From Monoglobus sp964442605 (GTDB lineage: Bacteria > Bacillota > Clostridia > Monoglobales > Monoglobaceae): a DNA stretch of 7,213 nt. Below are positions 1 to 5,750 of this stretch, piece after piece (within the stretch, counting starts at the first letter, position 1; the number at the start of each line of letters is the position of its first letter). The notes under the pieces are model-generated. The model ran no database searches and was not told the DNA's origin. It worked only from the letters and a program-made list of their open reading frames with translations. The translations under genes were made by a program, and so were the position numbers. The stretch lies in assembly GCA_964442605.1 (NCBI GenBank), contig CAYTZR010000062.1, forward strand, positions 1 to 7,213. The letters run 5' to 3'.

Positions 1-77
1 CAAGAGCTTCCTTAAAAGAACGCAGTGAGCGCGTGAGGCGCGCAGGCGACTGCCCCGCAGGGGCAAGATGTAATTAA
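1..77. other. GC-rich hairpin element at the left edge, no gene
   Basis: This short stretch is much richer in GC than the AT-rich DNA right after it. It contains a perfect hairpin, TGCCCC (51-56), a 3-base loop, and GGGGCA (60-65), preceded by a run of GCG/CGC-type words (20-50). Reading frames stay open to the window edge on both strands (plus strand to a TAA at 75-77), but neither looks like a protein family I know. I read it as an intergenic repeat or a structured tail of something outside the window. A partial gene end cannot be excluded because the sequence is cut here. Confidence 0.3.
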
Positions 78-120
78 TGATTGATTAAAACCTTTTATTT
101 GTTACAAACTCCATTTACTT

Positions 121-327
121 TAAGCGTAGCCGCTTAGTCCGCTCAAGCCTAGCCCAATTCCGCTCGCCAGACCCGAGCGGGACACCAAAATTTTTTGTGG
201 TTTGTGACCTCGTTTATGCGATAAAACGGACTTCTTTATAAGCCACACACCTTGACATGTGTGGTCACTCCCGCCCGCCGGATCCGGGCGGTAGCAAAAA
301 TTTTTTGTGTTTTGCCGACACGCAAAA
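121..327. repeat. Two related hairpin modules in intergenic DNA
   Basis: Two modules about 110 bp apart share one design. Module 1 has the stem CCGCTCG (160-166) / CGAGCGG (174-180) around a 7-base loop, followed by CAAAATTTTTTGTG. Module 2 has CCGCCCG (271-277) / CGGGCGG (285-291), again with a 7-base loop, followed by CAAAAATTTTTTGTG. The stems differ at the central base by paired changes on both arms (CTC/GAG versus CCC/GGG), so pairing is kept. Further perfect stems lie at TAAGCG/CGCTTA (121-126, 131-136), CCACACA/TGTGTGG (243-249, 258-264) and TTTTGC/GCAAAA (310-315, 322-327). This looks like a duplicated intergenic repeat or a structured RNA rather than coding DNA. Its family is unknown to me. 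Confidence 0.55.
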
Positions 328-347
328 GGCGCAGCTTTCACCGCGCC
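324..347 (-). terminator. Possible intrinsic terminator of the surface-protein gene
   Basis: On the minus strand, GGCGCGG and CTGCGCC pair as a 7-bp stem with one G-U pair and a 6-base loop, followed directly by TTTT and then GCG. It sits about 70 bases after the stop codon of the surface-protein gene, in the right orientation. The T tract is short, so the call is tentative. It could also simply be one more hairpin of the structured stretch that begins here. Confidence 0.4.
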
Positions 348-360
348 CTGCATATATTAT

Positions 361-420
361 AACTCACCAAATCTATTTTAAACTCACCTAATTTATTTTT
401 AATTCACCTAATCTATCATA
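361..420. repeat. Three tandem copies of a 20-bp unit over a stop codon
   Basis: Three consecutive 20-bp units start at 361, 381 and 401, each beginning AACTCACC or AATTCACC. Units 1 and 2 match at 17 of 20 positions, units 2 and 3 at 15 of 20. The last unit runs into the end of the surface-protein gene and contains its stop (TGA, 416-418) and an adjacent in-frame TAG (413-415). On the minus strand each unit contains GGTGA. Confidence 0.75.
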
Positions 421-3400
421 ATTCCTTACTTACCGCAAGCGGCTCCATACCGCCAAAGTCGCTTAAGATAAACGCTTTTATCGATCCGATCGGCTTCGAT
501 TGCGCCTGAATATTAAGTCCGAGATTATACTCCTGATTTGTCACAAAATCACTTTTCATGTAATTCATGCTGAGCAACGTATCATCCGCACCGTAGACCG
601 CGATAAACAAATAGTCTTTATCGTTTCGTGCCTGCTTCTCTATCAGTCCGGCGCTTACAATGAAATTCTGTCCCGTCGGAGCCGTTGTCAACACCTCTCC
701 CGACTCGGTTTCGATTGAGAGACTTGTAATCTCATACGGATAATTTTCAGCAGCAGGAGCCGTAACGGTTACGGTACACGAAGCCGTAAATCCTCCATCG
801 GCTGTTGTTGCGGTAATCGTCGCAGTACCGGCAGCCTTCGCCGTAACCTTTCCCGTCTGCGCGACTGTCGCCACCGAACTGTCCGAACTCGTCCAAGTAA
901 TATTATTATTTGTGGCATCAGACGGTAACACCGTTGCTGTTAATACGCTCTGCTTGCCTACCGCAAGACTCAGAGAATTGCTCGAAAGCGTAATGCCCGT
1001 TACTTTCACCGTAAAATCCTCGTTGGAAAAAGCCTCGTATAAACCGCCTATACACGCGCTTGACAGCTTAGCGGTAACTACCGCTTTACCGCCCGTCGGA
1101 ACCGTTATCGCCGACGTTGTTACAAGTTCTTTCGCTTCCTGCGGATTTTCACCCGCATCATAGGTGACATAATCAATATAGCTGCCGGTTTTGTTGTAAA
1201 GCGTTTTGTCTTCATTTGATGTATTGGTTACCATCACGCTTTCACCATAGGATATTGGGATGCGCTTCATAACCGGATAACTCCTTTTCGAGAACGCAAA
1301 CACGTCTCTGAGCGCGTATATTGAAATATTTGATACAAGCGGACTTATAACGCATTTGTTACCGGAGGGTACCGTCACCGTGCCATTGCTTACGTTCATC
1401 GCTTCGGACGAGACAGAGCCGTCCGCGTTATAAATAATATAATCATACACACCGCCGCTCAAAATCAGATTTATATCCTTAACCGCGTTGTTTGTAAACT
1501 GATATGTTTCATTTAATCCGTTAAATACAATAGCAAATACGGAATTATCTACCTTTTCAACCGTAAAATAATCATACAGCCCCTTTATATTCAGATATAC
1601 TCGCGAGGTAATGCAGATACTTCCTCCAATTGGAACCGTAAAATAATCGTCTGTGGCGTTAGCCGCATAAGAATCGATTGAACCGTCCGCGTTATATATA
1701 ACATAATCACACGACAAACCGTTTTTGAAAACCTTTAGCTCTCTTGAAGCGGTATTCGTGTATTTATACGTTTCCCCGGGGTTGATATATGTTGTGTTAT
1801 ATACAGGTTTTGCGCGTTCCGCAACCGCCACCGTTTCAGTATTCACAAATGAGTACATCGCCAGTGAGTTTGGCGTGATTATCGCTTTCCCGCCTTTGGG
1901 GATTGTTATATCATCGCTTGAGCGCGTTTTATATTCGGATAATGTACCGTCTGCCGCGTATATTGCGTAGTCAGAGGTTGATGTTGTTGTAAATTGCAGG
2001 GTATTGTCAACCGTATCTGTATTTGTTATTATATAAGTACTATCCGATGAAAGCGTTTGGTAATTTTCCAATGTAGTGTTTGCGGTCACATCAAATATTT
2101 CATATAAGCCATTGAATGTTATTGAATAGCTTGTCGGAGAAACCTTGATTTTTCCGCCTGCCGGAATTGACATTGTATACGAACCATAATCACCCGTTTC
2201 CTTTACCGCGCCATTTGAATAATAAAGGACATATGAATAAGTTGTGCTGCTGCAAAGCAGGTTATATGCCACATTGCTTGTGTTCGTGTAGGTGTATGCT
2301 TCACCTGCGGATACAACAGTTCTTTTCATAACGGGTATATTGTTTTTTTCAACAGAAAATTTTTCGTATATTCCGTTGAACGTGGTATTATACTGATACG
2401 GAGTTACCTTTATACTGTATCCTGCGGGGATTTCAATATAAGAACTACTGGGAGCATATCGATCATAACTGTTTATGTTGCCGTCTGCGTCATATATTAC
2501 ATAATTGTAATCATTATTGTTTGTAAGAACTTTATACGCCACATTACTTGTGTTTGTATATGTATACGTTTCACCGACAGAAACAACCGCCTTTTTCATC
2601 ACGGGTGTATCGCTTCTGACCAAATCAAATTTTTCATATATTCCGTTGAAAGTCATTGAATAATTTGTCGGTGTGACTTTTATACTGTAGCTCGCCGGTA
2701 TTTCGATATAGCTTGCTCTTTTATTAAATTCATATGCGCTCACATTACCGTCCGCGTCATATATTACATAATCAAAATAATAGCCGGAAGAACCAGTCAT
2801 AAGTAAGTTATATGCCACATTACTTGTGTTTGTATATGTATACGTTTCGCCGACAGAAACAACCGCCTTTTTCATTACCGGCGTATCGCTTCTGACCAAA
2901 TCAAATTTTTCATATATTCCGTTGAACGTCATTGAATATTTTGTAGGAGTGACCTTTATACTGTATTCCGCCGGTATTTCGATATAGCTTGCTCTTTTAT
3001 TAAATTCATATGCGCTCACATTACCGTCCGCGTCATATATTACATAATCAAAATAATAGCCGGAAGAACCAGTCATAAGTAAGTTATATGCCACATTACT
3101 TGTGTTTGTATATGTATACGTTTCGCCGACAGAAACAACCGCCTTTTTCATTACCGGCGTATCGCTTCTGACCAAATCAAATTTTTCATATATTCCGTTG
3201 AACGTCATTGAATATTTTGTAGGAGTGACCTTTATACTGTATTCCGCCGGTATTTCGATATAGCTTGCTCTTTTATTAAATTCATATGCGCTCACATTAC
3301 CGTCCGCGTCATATATTACATAATCAAAATAATAGCTAGAAGAACTGGCATAAGTCATAAGTAAATTATACGCCACATTGCTTGTGTTTGTATATGTATA

Positions 3401-4000
3401 TGTTTCTCCCACCTTTGCGGTTGTCTTTGCCATAACAGGATTTTGCTGTTCCTCAACAATGAAATATTCATCCGCAATCACCGCGTTAATTGTTTTTTGA
3501 ATCGAGGTTATCACTGCTTTGCCGCCCGATGGAACGGAAAGCGTGCTCGGTTTTTTGTTCCAATCATAAGATGAAACACTGCCGTCCTTGTAGTAAATAA
3601 CATAATCGATATAATTGCTTAAACCTGTTATATCATAAGAAATTGCGCCGATATTCGTAAACGAATATGTTTGGTCTTTTTCAATCGAATATGTTACTGT
3701 GTCCCCACTGAACAACCCTACAGTTGCTTCCGTGTTTTCCTCTGTCTCTTCCTCCACCGGCACCTCCATCGGCTCCGCCGGCACCTCCGTTGGTACCGCC
3801 GTTGGTTCCTCCGTCGGTTCCGCAGCCGGTTCTTCCGTTGGTTCAACCGTTGGGACGGTATCGTCAACTTCGTACTGTTCTGTTTCGTACTGCTCCGTTT
3901 GCGTTTCTGCCGCGTCCGAATTCTCCGCGTATACGGGAATACCGACTGTTGATCCTAGCATTGCCGCAGCCAGAATCAAACTCAAAAATTTTTTCATCAT
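416..4000 (-). CDS. Large secreted repeat protein with Big_2 domain
   Basis: This 1194-residue protein is predicted to be exported. A signal peptide (KK, hydrophobic core, likely cleavage after VYA at 23-25) is followed by an acidic Pro/Glu/Thr-rich spacer with xPxx tetrapeptides (about 45-92). About ten repeats of 85-94 residues follow (about 100-1000), with the recurring motifs YTYTNT, DYVIYDADG, a YIEIPAGG-like strand and NGIYEKF. A Big_2 Ig-like domain (about 1000-1080) shows ITLSSNSLSL, WTSSDSSVATV and GTATITAT. The C-terminal domain (about 1084-1194) ends IKAFILSDFGGMEPLA, a pattern I associate with the C-termini of clostridial secreted proteins. I see no LPXTG motif, SLH domains, dockerin or catalytic motif. 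The ATG at 4000 is preceded by GGAGG with 7-base spacing; a second ATG follows at 3997. The role is unknown: a cell-surface adhesin or structural protein is the likeliest reading, by inference only. Confidence 0.9.
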   Translation of the reverse strand: MMKKFLSLILAAAMLGSTVGIPVYAENSDAAETQTEQYETEQYEVDDTVPTVEPTEEPAAEPTEEPTAVPTEVPAEPMEVPVEEETEENTEATVGLFSGDTVTYSIEKDQTYSFTNIGAISYDITGLSNYIDYVIYYKDGSVSSYDWNKKPSTLSVPSGGKAVITSIQKTINAVIADEYFIVEEQQNPVMAKTTAKVGETYTYTNTSNVAYNLLMTYASSSSYYFDYVIYDADGNVSAYEFNKRASYIEIPAEYSIKVTPTKYSMTFNGIYEKFDLVRSDTPVMKKAVVSVGETYTYTNTSNVAYNLLMTGSSGYYFDYVIYDADGNVSAYEFNKRASYIEIPAEYSIKVTPTKYSMTFNGIYEKFDLVRSDTPVMKKAVVSVGETYTYTNTSNVAYNLLMTGSSGYYFDYVIYDADGNVSAYEFNKRASYIEIPASYSIKVTPTNYSMTFNGIYEKFDLVRSDTPVMKKAVVSVGETYTYTNTSNVAYKVLTNNNDYNYVIYDADGNINSYDRYAPSSSYIEIPAGYSIKVTPYQYNTTFNGIYEKFSVEKNNIPVMKRTVVSAGEAYTYTNTSNVAYNLLCSSTTYSYVLYYSNGAVKETGDYGSYTMSIPAGGKIKVSPTSYSITFNGLYEIFDVTANTTLENYQTLSSDSTYIITNTDTVDNTLQFTTTSTSDYAIYAADGTLSEYKTRSSDDITIPKGGKAIITPNSLAMYSFVNTETVAVAERAKPVYNTTYINPGETYKYTNTASRELKVFKNGLSCDYVIYNADGSIDSYAANATDDYFTVPIGGSICITSRVYLNIKGLYDYFTVEKVDNSVFAIVFNGLNETYQFTNNAVKDINLILSGGVYDYIIYNADGSVSSEAMNVSNGTVTVPSGNKCVISPLVSNISIYALRDVFAFSKRSYPVMKRIPISYGESVMVTNTSNEDKTLYNKTGSYIDYVTYDAGENPQEAKELVTTSAITVPTGGKAVVTAKLSSACIGGLYEAFSNEDFTVKVTGITLSSNSLSLAVGKQSVLTATVLPSDATNNNITWTSSDSSVATVAQTGKVTAKAAGTATITATTADGGFTASCTVTVTAPAAENYPYEITSLSIETESGEVLTTAPTGQNFIVSAGLIEKQARNDKDYLFIAVYGADDTLLSMNYMKSDFVTNQEYNLGLNIQAQSKPIGSIKAFILSDFGGMEPLAVSKEL
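1001..3703 (-). repeat. Array of about ten ~90-residue protein repeats
   Basis: By eye, units begin near residues 100, 188, 282, 374, 466, 556, 646, 731, 819 and 909. Most open with PVM or PVY and a charged strand, then GETYTYTNTSN, a variable loop, DYVIYDADGNV, a second variable stretch, an IP-x-GG/YS strand with IKVTP, and NGIYEKF. Units 2-4 are nearly identical, units 5-6 close, and units 1 and 7-10 strongly diverged. The alternation of short hydrophobic strands suggests a beta-sandwich fold, which is inference. Most length variation falls in the two loops flanking DYVIY. Confidence 0.8.
2693..3336. repeat. Perfect 276-bp tandem repeat, about 2.3 copies
   Basis: Bases 2693-3060 are identical to 2969-3336, a 368-bp exact match at a shift of 276 bp (92 codons, in frame). 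It covers roughly residues 222-436, from the middle of repeat unit 2 to the middle of unit 4. Outside these limits the units differ at silent as well as coding positions, so the perfect block is a recent duplication or gene-conversion tract. Confidence 0.95.
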
Positions 4001-4030
4001 TTTACTTCCTCCGCCTTTCTTTTTTAGTTT

Positions 4031-4057
4031 TGCATAACTATTATACTTTGTTATGTA
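4031..4057. promoter_or_regulatory. Inverted repeat around the -10 box, candidate operator
   Basis: TGCATAAC (4031-4038) and GTTATGTA (4050-4057) form an inverted repeat matching at 7 of 8 positions, 11 bases apart. The -10 box of the surface-gene promoter lies inside it. The size and position fit a dimeric repressor site, and the divergent XRE regulator is the obvious candidate binder. This is inference; the region is AT-rich, so chance symmetry is possible. Confidence 0.35.
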
Positions 4058-4068
4058 AAAAATATCAA
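4040..4068 (-). promoter_or_regulatory. Sigma-A-type promoter of the surface-protein gene
   Basis: On the minus strand, TTGATA (4068-4063) and TATAAT (4045-4040) are separated by exactly 17 bases, a near-perfect housekeeping promoter. Transcription should start near 4033, giving a leader of roughly 33 bases that contains the ribosome binding site GGAGGAAG (4012-4005). Confidence 0.85.
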
Positions 4069-4120
4069 GTGTTATTTAAAATATTATTTATATTTTTTTC
4101 AAATCAACTACAATTATTAT

Positions 4121-4126
4121 GAGGTG
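4121..4126 (+). promoter_or_regulatory. Ribosome binding site that sets the regulator start
   Basis: GAGGTG lies 6 bases before the ATG at 4133. The upstream in-frame GTG at 4124 is part of this same site, so it is unlikely to be the start. No clear -35/-10 pair for this gene could be chosen in the AT-rich DNA before it. Confidence 0.7.
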
Positions 4127-4132
4127 AAGAAT

Positions 4133-4381
4133 ATGTGTAATAAAGAACCATATTTTGATAATACAGAAAAGTATATAGAATTAGGCTATAATATTTCTTA
4201 TTACCGCAAGCACGCCGGACTTACTCAGGAACAGCTCGCGGAAATGGTCGGAATAAGCCGTCAGCACATGGGTGCGGTTGAAGCGCCGAACATCGTCAGA
4301 CCTATATCGCTTGATTTACTTTTTAACATCGCAACGGTACTAAAAATCGAGCCTTCGAAATTGTTGATTTTCAGAGAGTAA
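4133..4381 (+). CDS. Small XRE-family DNA-binding regulator
   Basis: This 82-residue protein is essentially one Cro/C1-type helix-turn-helix domain. After a short N-terminal tail, the helix ISYYRKHAGLT leads to QEQLAEMVG (helix 2, 32-40) and SRQHMGAVE (recognition helix, 42-50). The closing helices include PISLDLLFNIATVLKIEP (57-74). There is no separate sensor, peptidase or toxin-antitoxin partner domain, so any signal must come through protein partners or its own concentration. It stands alone, divergent from the surface-protein gene across 132 bp and convergent with dnaJ. Small stand-alone XRE proteins usually act as repressors of their own or neighbouring promoters. Control of the surface gene is a reasonable inference from the layout only. 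The start at 4133 is chosen for its ribosome binding site; the GTG at 4124 would add three residues. Confidence 0.88.
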   Translation: MCNKEPYFDNTEKYIELGYNISYYRKHAGLTQEQLAEMVGISRQHMGAVEAPNIVRPISLDLLFNIATVLKIEPSKLLIFRE

Positions 4382-4474
4382 AAAACGGTATTATATGCAT
4401 AATCACTTTATCACTACTTTTATCACCTTAGTTTCCGCTTCAAACGCCTTTTACATGATTTTTAAATTTTTCGC

Positions 4475-4511
4475 AAAAAAAGACTGCTGGCTCTTTCTGT
4501 GTCAGCAGTCT
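4475..4511 (-). terminator. Intrinsic terminator of the dnaK-dnaJ operon
   Basis: Minus-strand AGACTGCTG (4511-4503) pairs perfectly with CAGCAGTCT (4489-4481) around a 13-base loop and is followed by an unbroken T run (4481-4475). It lies about 37 bases after the dnaJ stop. A second, smaller GC hairpin (GCGCGG 4514-4519 with CCGCGC 4529-4534) sits between stop and terminator. The plus strand has no T run after the stem, so it should not stop the converging regulator transcript efficiently. Confidence 0.9.
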
Positions 4512-4547
4512 GTGCGCGGACAATCCTCCCGCGCGTTAATTAGTTAA

Positions 4548-5687
4548 TTATTCAAACAAATCCTTTATTTTTTCGGTAAAGCTTCTCCTCTTTTTATATT
4601 TTGACGGGTCAACACTGTCGTCAAACTGGCGAAGCAAGTCCTTCTGCTTCTCGTTTATTCCTTTCGGAATTTCAACCTGAACCTTTACGTACTGGTCGCC
4701 GCGTGAGCTTCCGTTAAGCTTCATTGCTCCCTTTCCTTTCAGCCTGAACACCGTTCCCGGCTGAGTTCCCTCGGGAATATTATATGTTACGTTTCCATCG
4801 ATTGTGGGAACCTTGACGTTCCCGCCCAAGGTTGCCTGAACGAAAGAAATAGGATAGTCACACATAACATCGCTGCCCTGACGCACAAATATCTTGTGCG
4901 GCCTTACACGGACAGTAATCAACAAATCTCCCGGCGGACCGCCGTTCTTACCTATATCGCCCTCGCCTCTTACACTGAGGGTCTGTCCGGTATCAATACC
5001 TCCGGGAATATTCACGTTTATCTTTTTGCTTCGCCTTACGTTGCCCTCGCCGCGGCAGGTTCTGCACGGTTCATTGATAATAGTTCCCTTACCACGGCAC
5101 ACCTCACAGGTACGCACGGTCTGCATACTGCCGAACGGCGTTCTCTGTACTGCCTTGACCTGTCCTGTTCCTCCGCAGGCAGAGCATCTGGTCGGACGAC
5201 TTCCGGCCGCGGCTCCGCTGCCGTTACAGGAACTGCATTGTTCCATATGGCTGACGGTGATTTCCTTTTTTGTTCCAAAGCAAGACTCCTCAAAGGTCAG
5301 GTCAATACTCATTTGGATATCACGCCCCCTTTGAGGCGCGTTGGAGTTATTGCGGCGAACCGAACCGCCCCCGAAAAAGCTGCCGAAAATATCACCCAGG
5401 TCAAAATCATCAAAGCCGCTGAAGCCTCCGCCGCCAAAGCCCGCAGCAGCGTTCGGGTCAACTCCGGCGTGACCGAATTGGTCGTACCTCGACTTCTTAT
5501 CGGGATCGCTCAGAATTTCATATGCCTCGCTTGCCTCCTTGAACTTTGCCTCAGCGCCTTCTTTATCATCCGGATTTAAATCCGGATGATATTGCTTCGC
5601 AAGCTTTCTGTACGCTTTTTTTATCTCATCGGCAGAGGCATCTCGGCTTACGCCGAGAACCTCATAATAATCTCTCTTGTCTGCCAT
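4548..5687 (-). CDS. dnaJ: Chaperone protein DnaJ (Hsp40, class I)
   Basis: A complete 379-residue DnaJ, the usual length. The J domain (about 5-70) carries the HPD motif at 34-36, which stimulates the ATPase of DnaK. A Gly/Phe-rich linker follows (about 84-108). The zinc-binding region has all four CxxCxGxG motifs: CSSCNGSG (151), CSACGGTG (168), CEVCRGKG (194) and CRTCRGEG (208), which form two zinc sites. C-terminal substrate-binding domains (about 219-345) and a dimerisation tail complete it. It acts in the cytoplasm, binding unfolded proteins and passing them to DnaK, with GrpE as nucleotide exchanger. The ATG at 5687 is preceded by AAAGGAAAGG. The gene lies 63 bases after dnaK, on the same strand, and a terminator follows it, so it is the last gene of the operon. 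No key residue is missing. Confidence 0.98.
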   Translation of the reverse strand: MADKRDYYEVLGVSRDASADEIKKAYRKLAKQYHPDLNPDDKEGAEAKFKEASEAYEILSDPDKKSRYDQFGHAGVDPNAAAGFGGGGFSGFDDFDLGDIFGSFFGGGSVRRNNSNAPQRGRDIQMSIDLTFEESCFGTKKEITVSHMEQCSSCNGSGAAAGSRPTRCSACGGTGQVKAVQRTPFGSMQTVRTCEVCRGKGTIINEPCRTCRGEGNVRRSKKINVNIPGGIDTGQTLSVRGEGDIGKNGGPPGDLLITVRVRPHKIFVRQGSDVMCDYPISFVQATLGGNVKVPTIDGNVTYNIPEGTQPGTVFRLKGKGAMKLNGSSRGDQYVKVQVEIPKGINEKQKDLLRQFDDSVDPSKYKKRRSFTEKIKDLFE

Positions 5688-5706
5688 ATTCCTTTCCTTT
5701 CAAATA

Positions 5707-5748
5707 CTGAAATATTCAACGCTGTATGCTGAAATATTTGACGCTGTA
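5707..5748. repeat. 22-bp-period direct repeat in the dnaK-dnaJ gap
   Basis: Two 20-base copies, CTGAAATATTCAACGCTGTA (5707-5726) and CTGAAATATTTGACGCTGTA (5729-5748), match at 18 of 20 positions and start 22 bases apart. They fill most of the 63-bp space between the dnaK stop and the dnaJ ribosome binding site. No terminator or promoter is evident here, so read-through from dnaK is expected. Confidence 0.85.
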
Positions 5749-5750
5749 AA

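Noticed and set aside
120..353. Minus-strand 77-codon frame, with GGTGAG 9 bases before its ATG
   Set aside because: It lies entirely on the hairpin modules, its residues mirror the inverted and direct repeats, and it resembles no protein family I know. The ribosome-site-like sequence belongs to the 20-bp tandem repeat. A real small protein is unlikely but not excluded.
2693..3336. CRISPR-like array
   Set aside because: The repeat is 276 bp, in frame with a protein gene, and there are no short repeats separated by unique spacers.
3671..4122. Three overlapping plus-strand frames of 93-132 codons rich in Ser/Gly/Val, Pro or Arg/Phe
   Set aside because: They are antisense to the signal peptide and the Pro/Glu/Thr-rich spacer of the surface protein. 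Their low complexity reflects that 12-bp-period coding repeat.
4382..4474. Three ATCAC words downstream of the regulator (about 4405-4430) as a regulatory array
   Set aside because: The words are only five bases long and irregularly spaced; chance is sufficient.
4894..5579. Long plus-strand frames (146 and 227 codons) inside dnaJ
   Set aside because: They are antisense to a complete, fully conserved DnaJ with all its motifs, and show no domain of their own.
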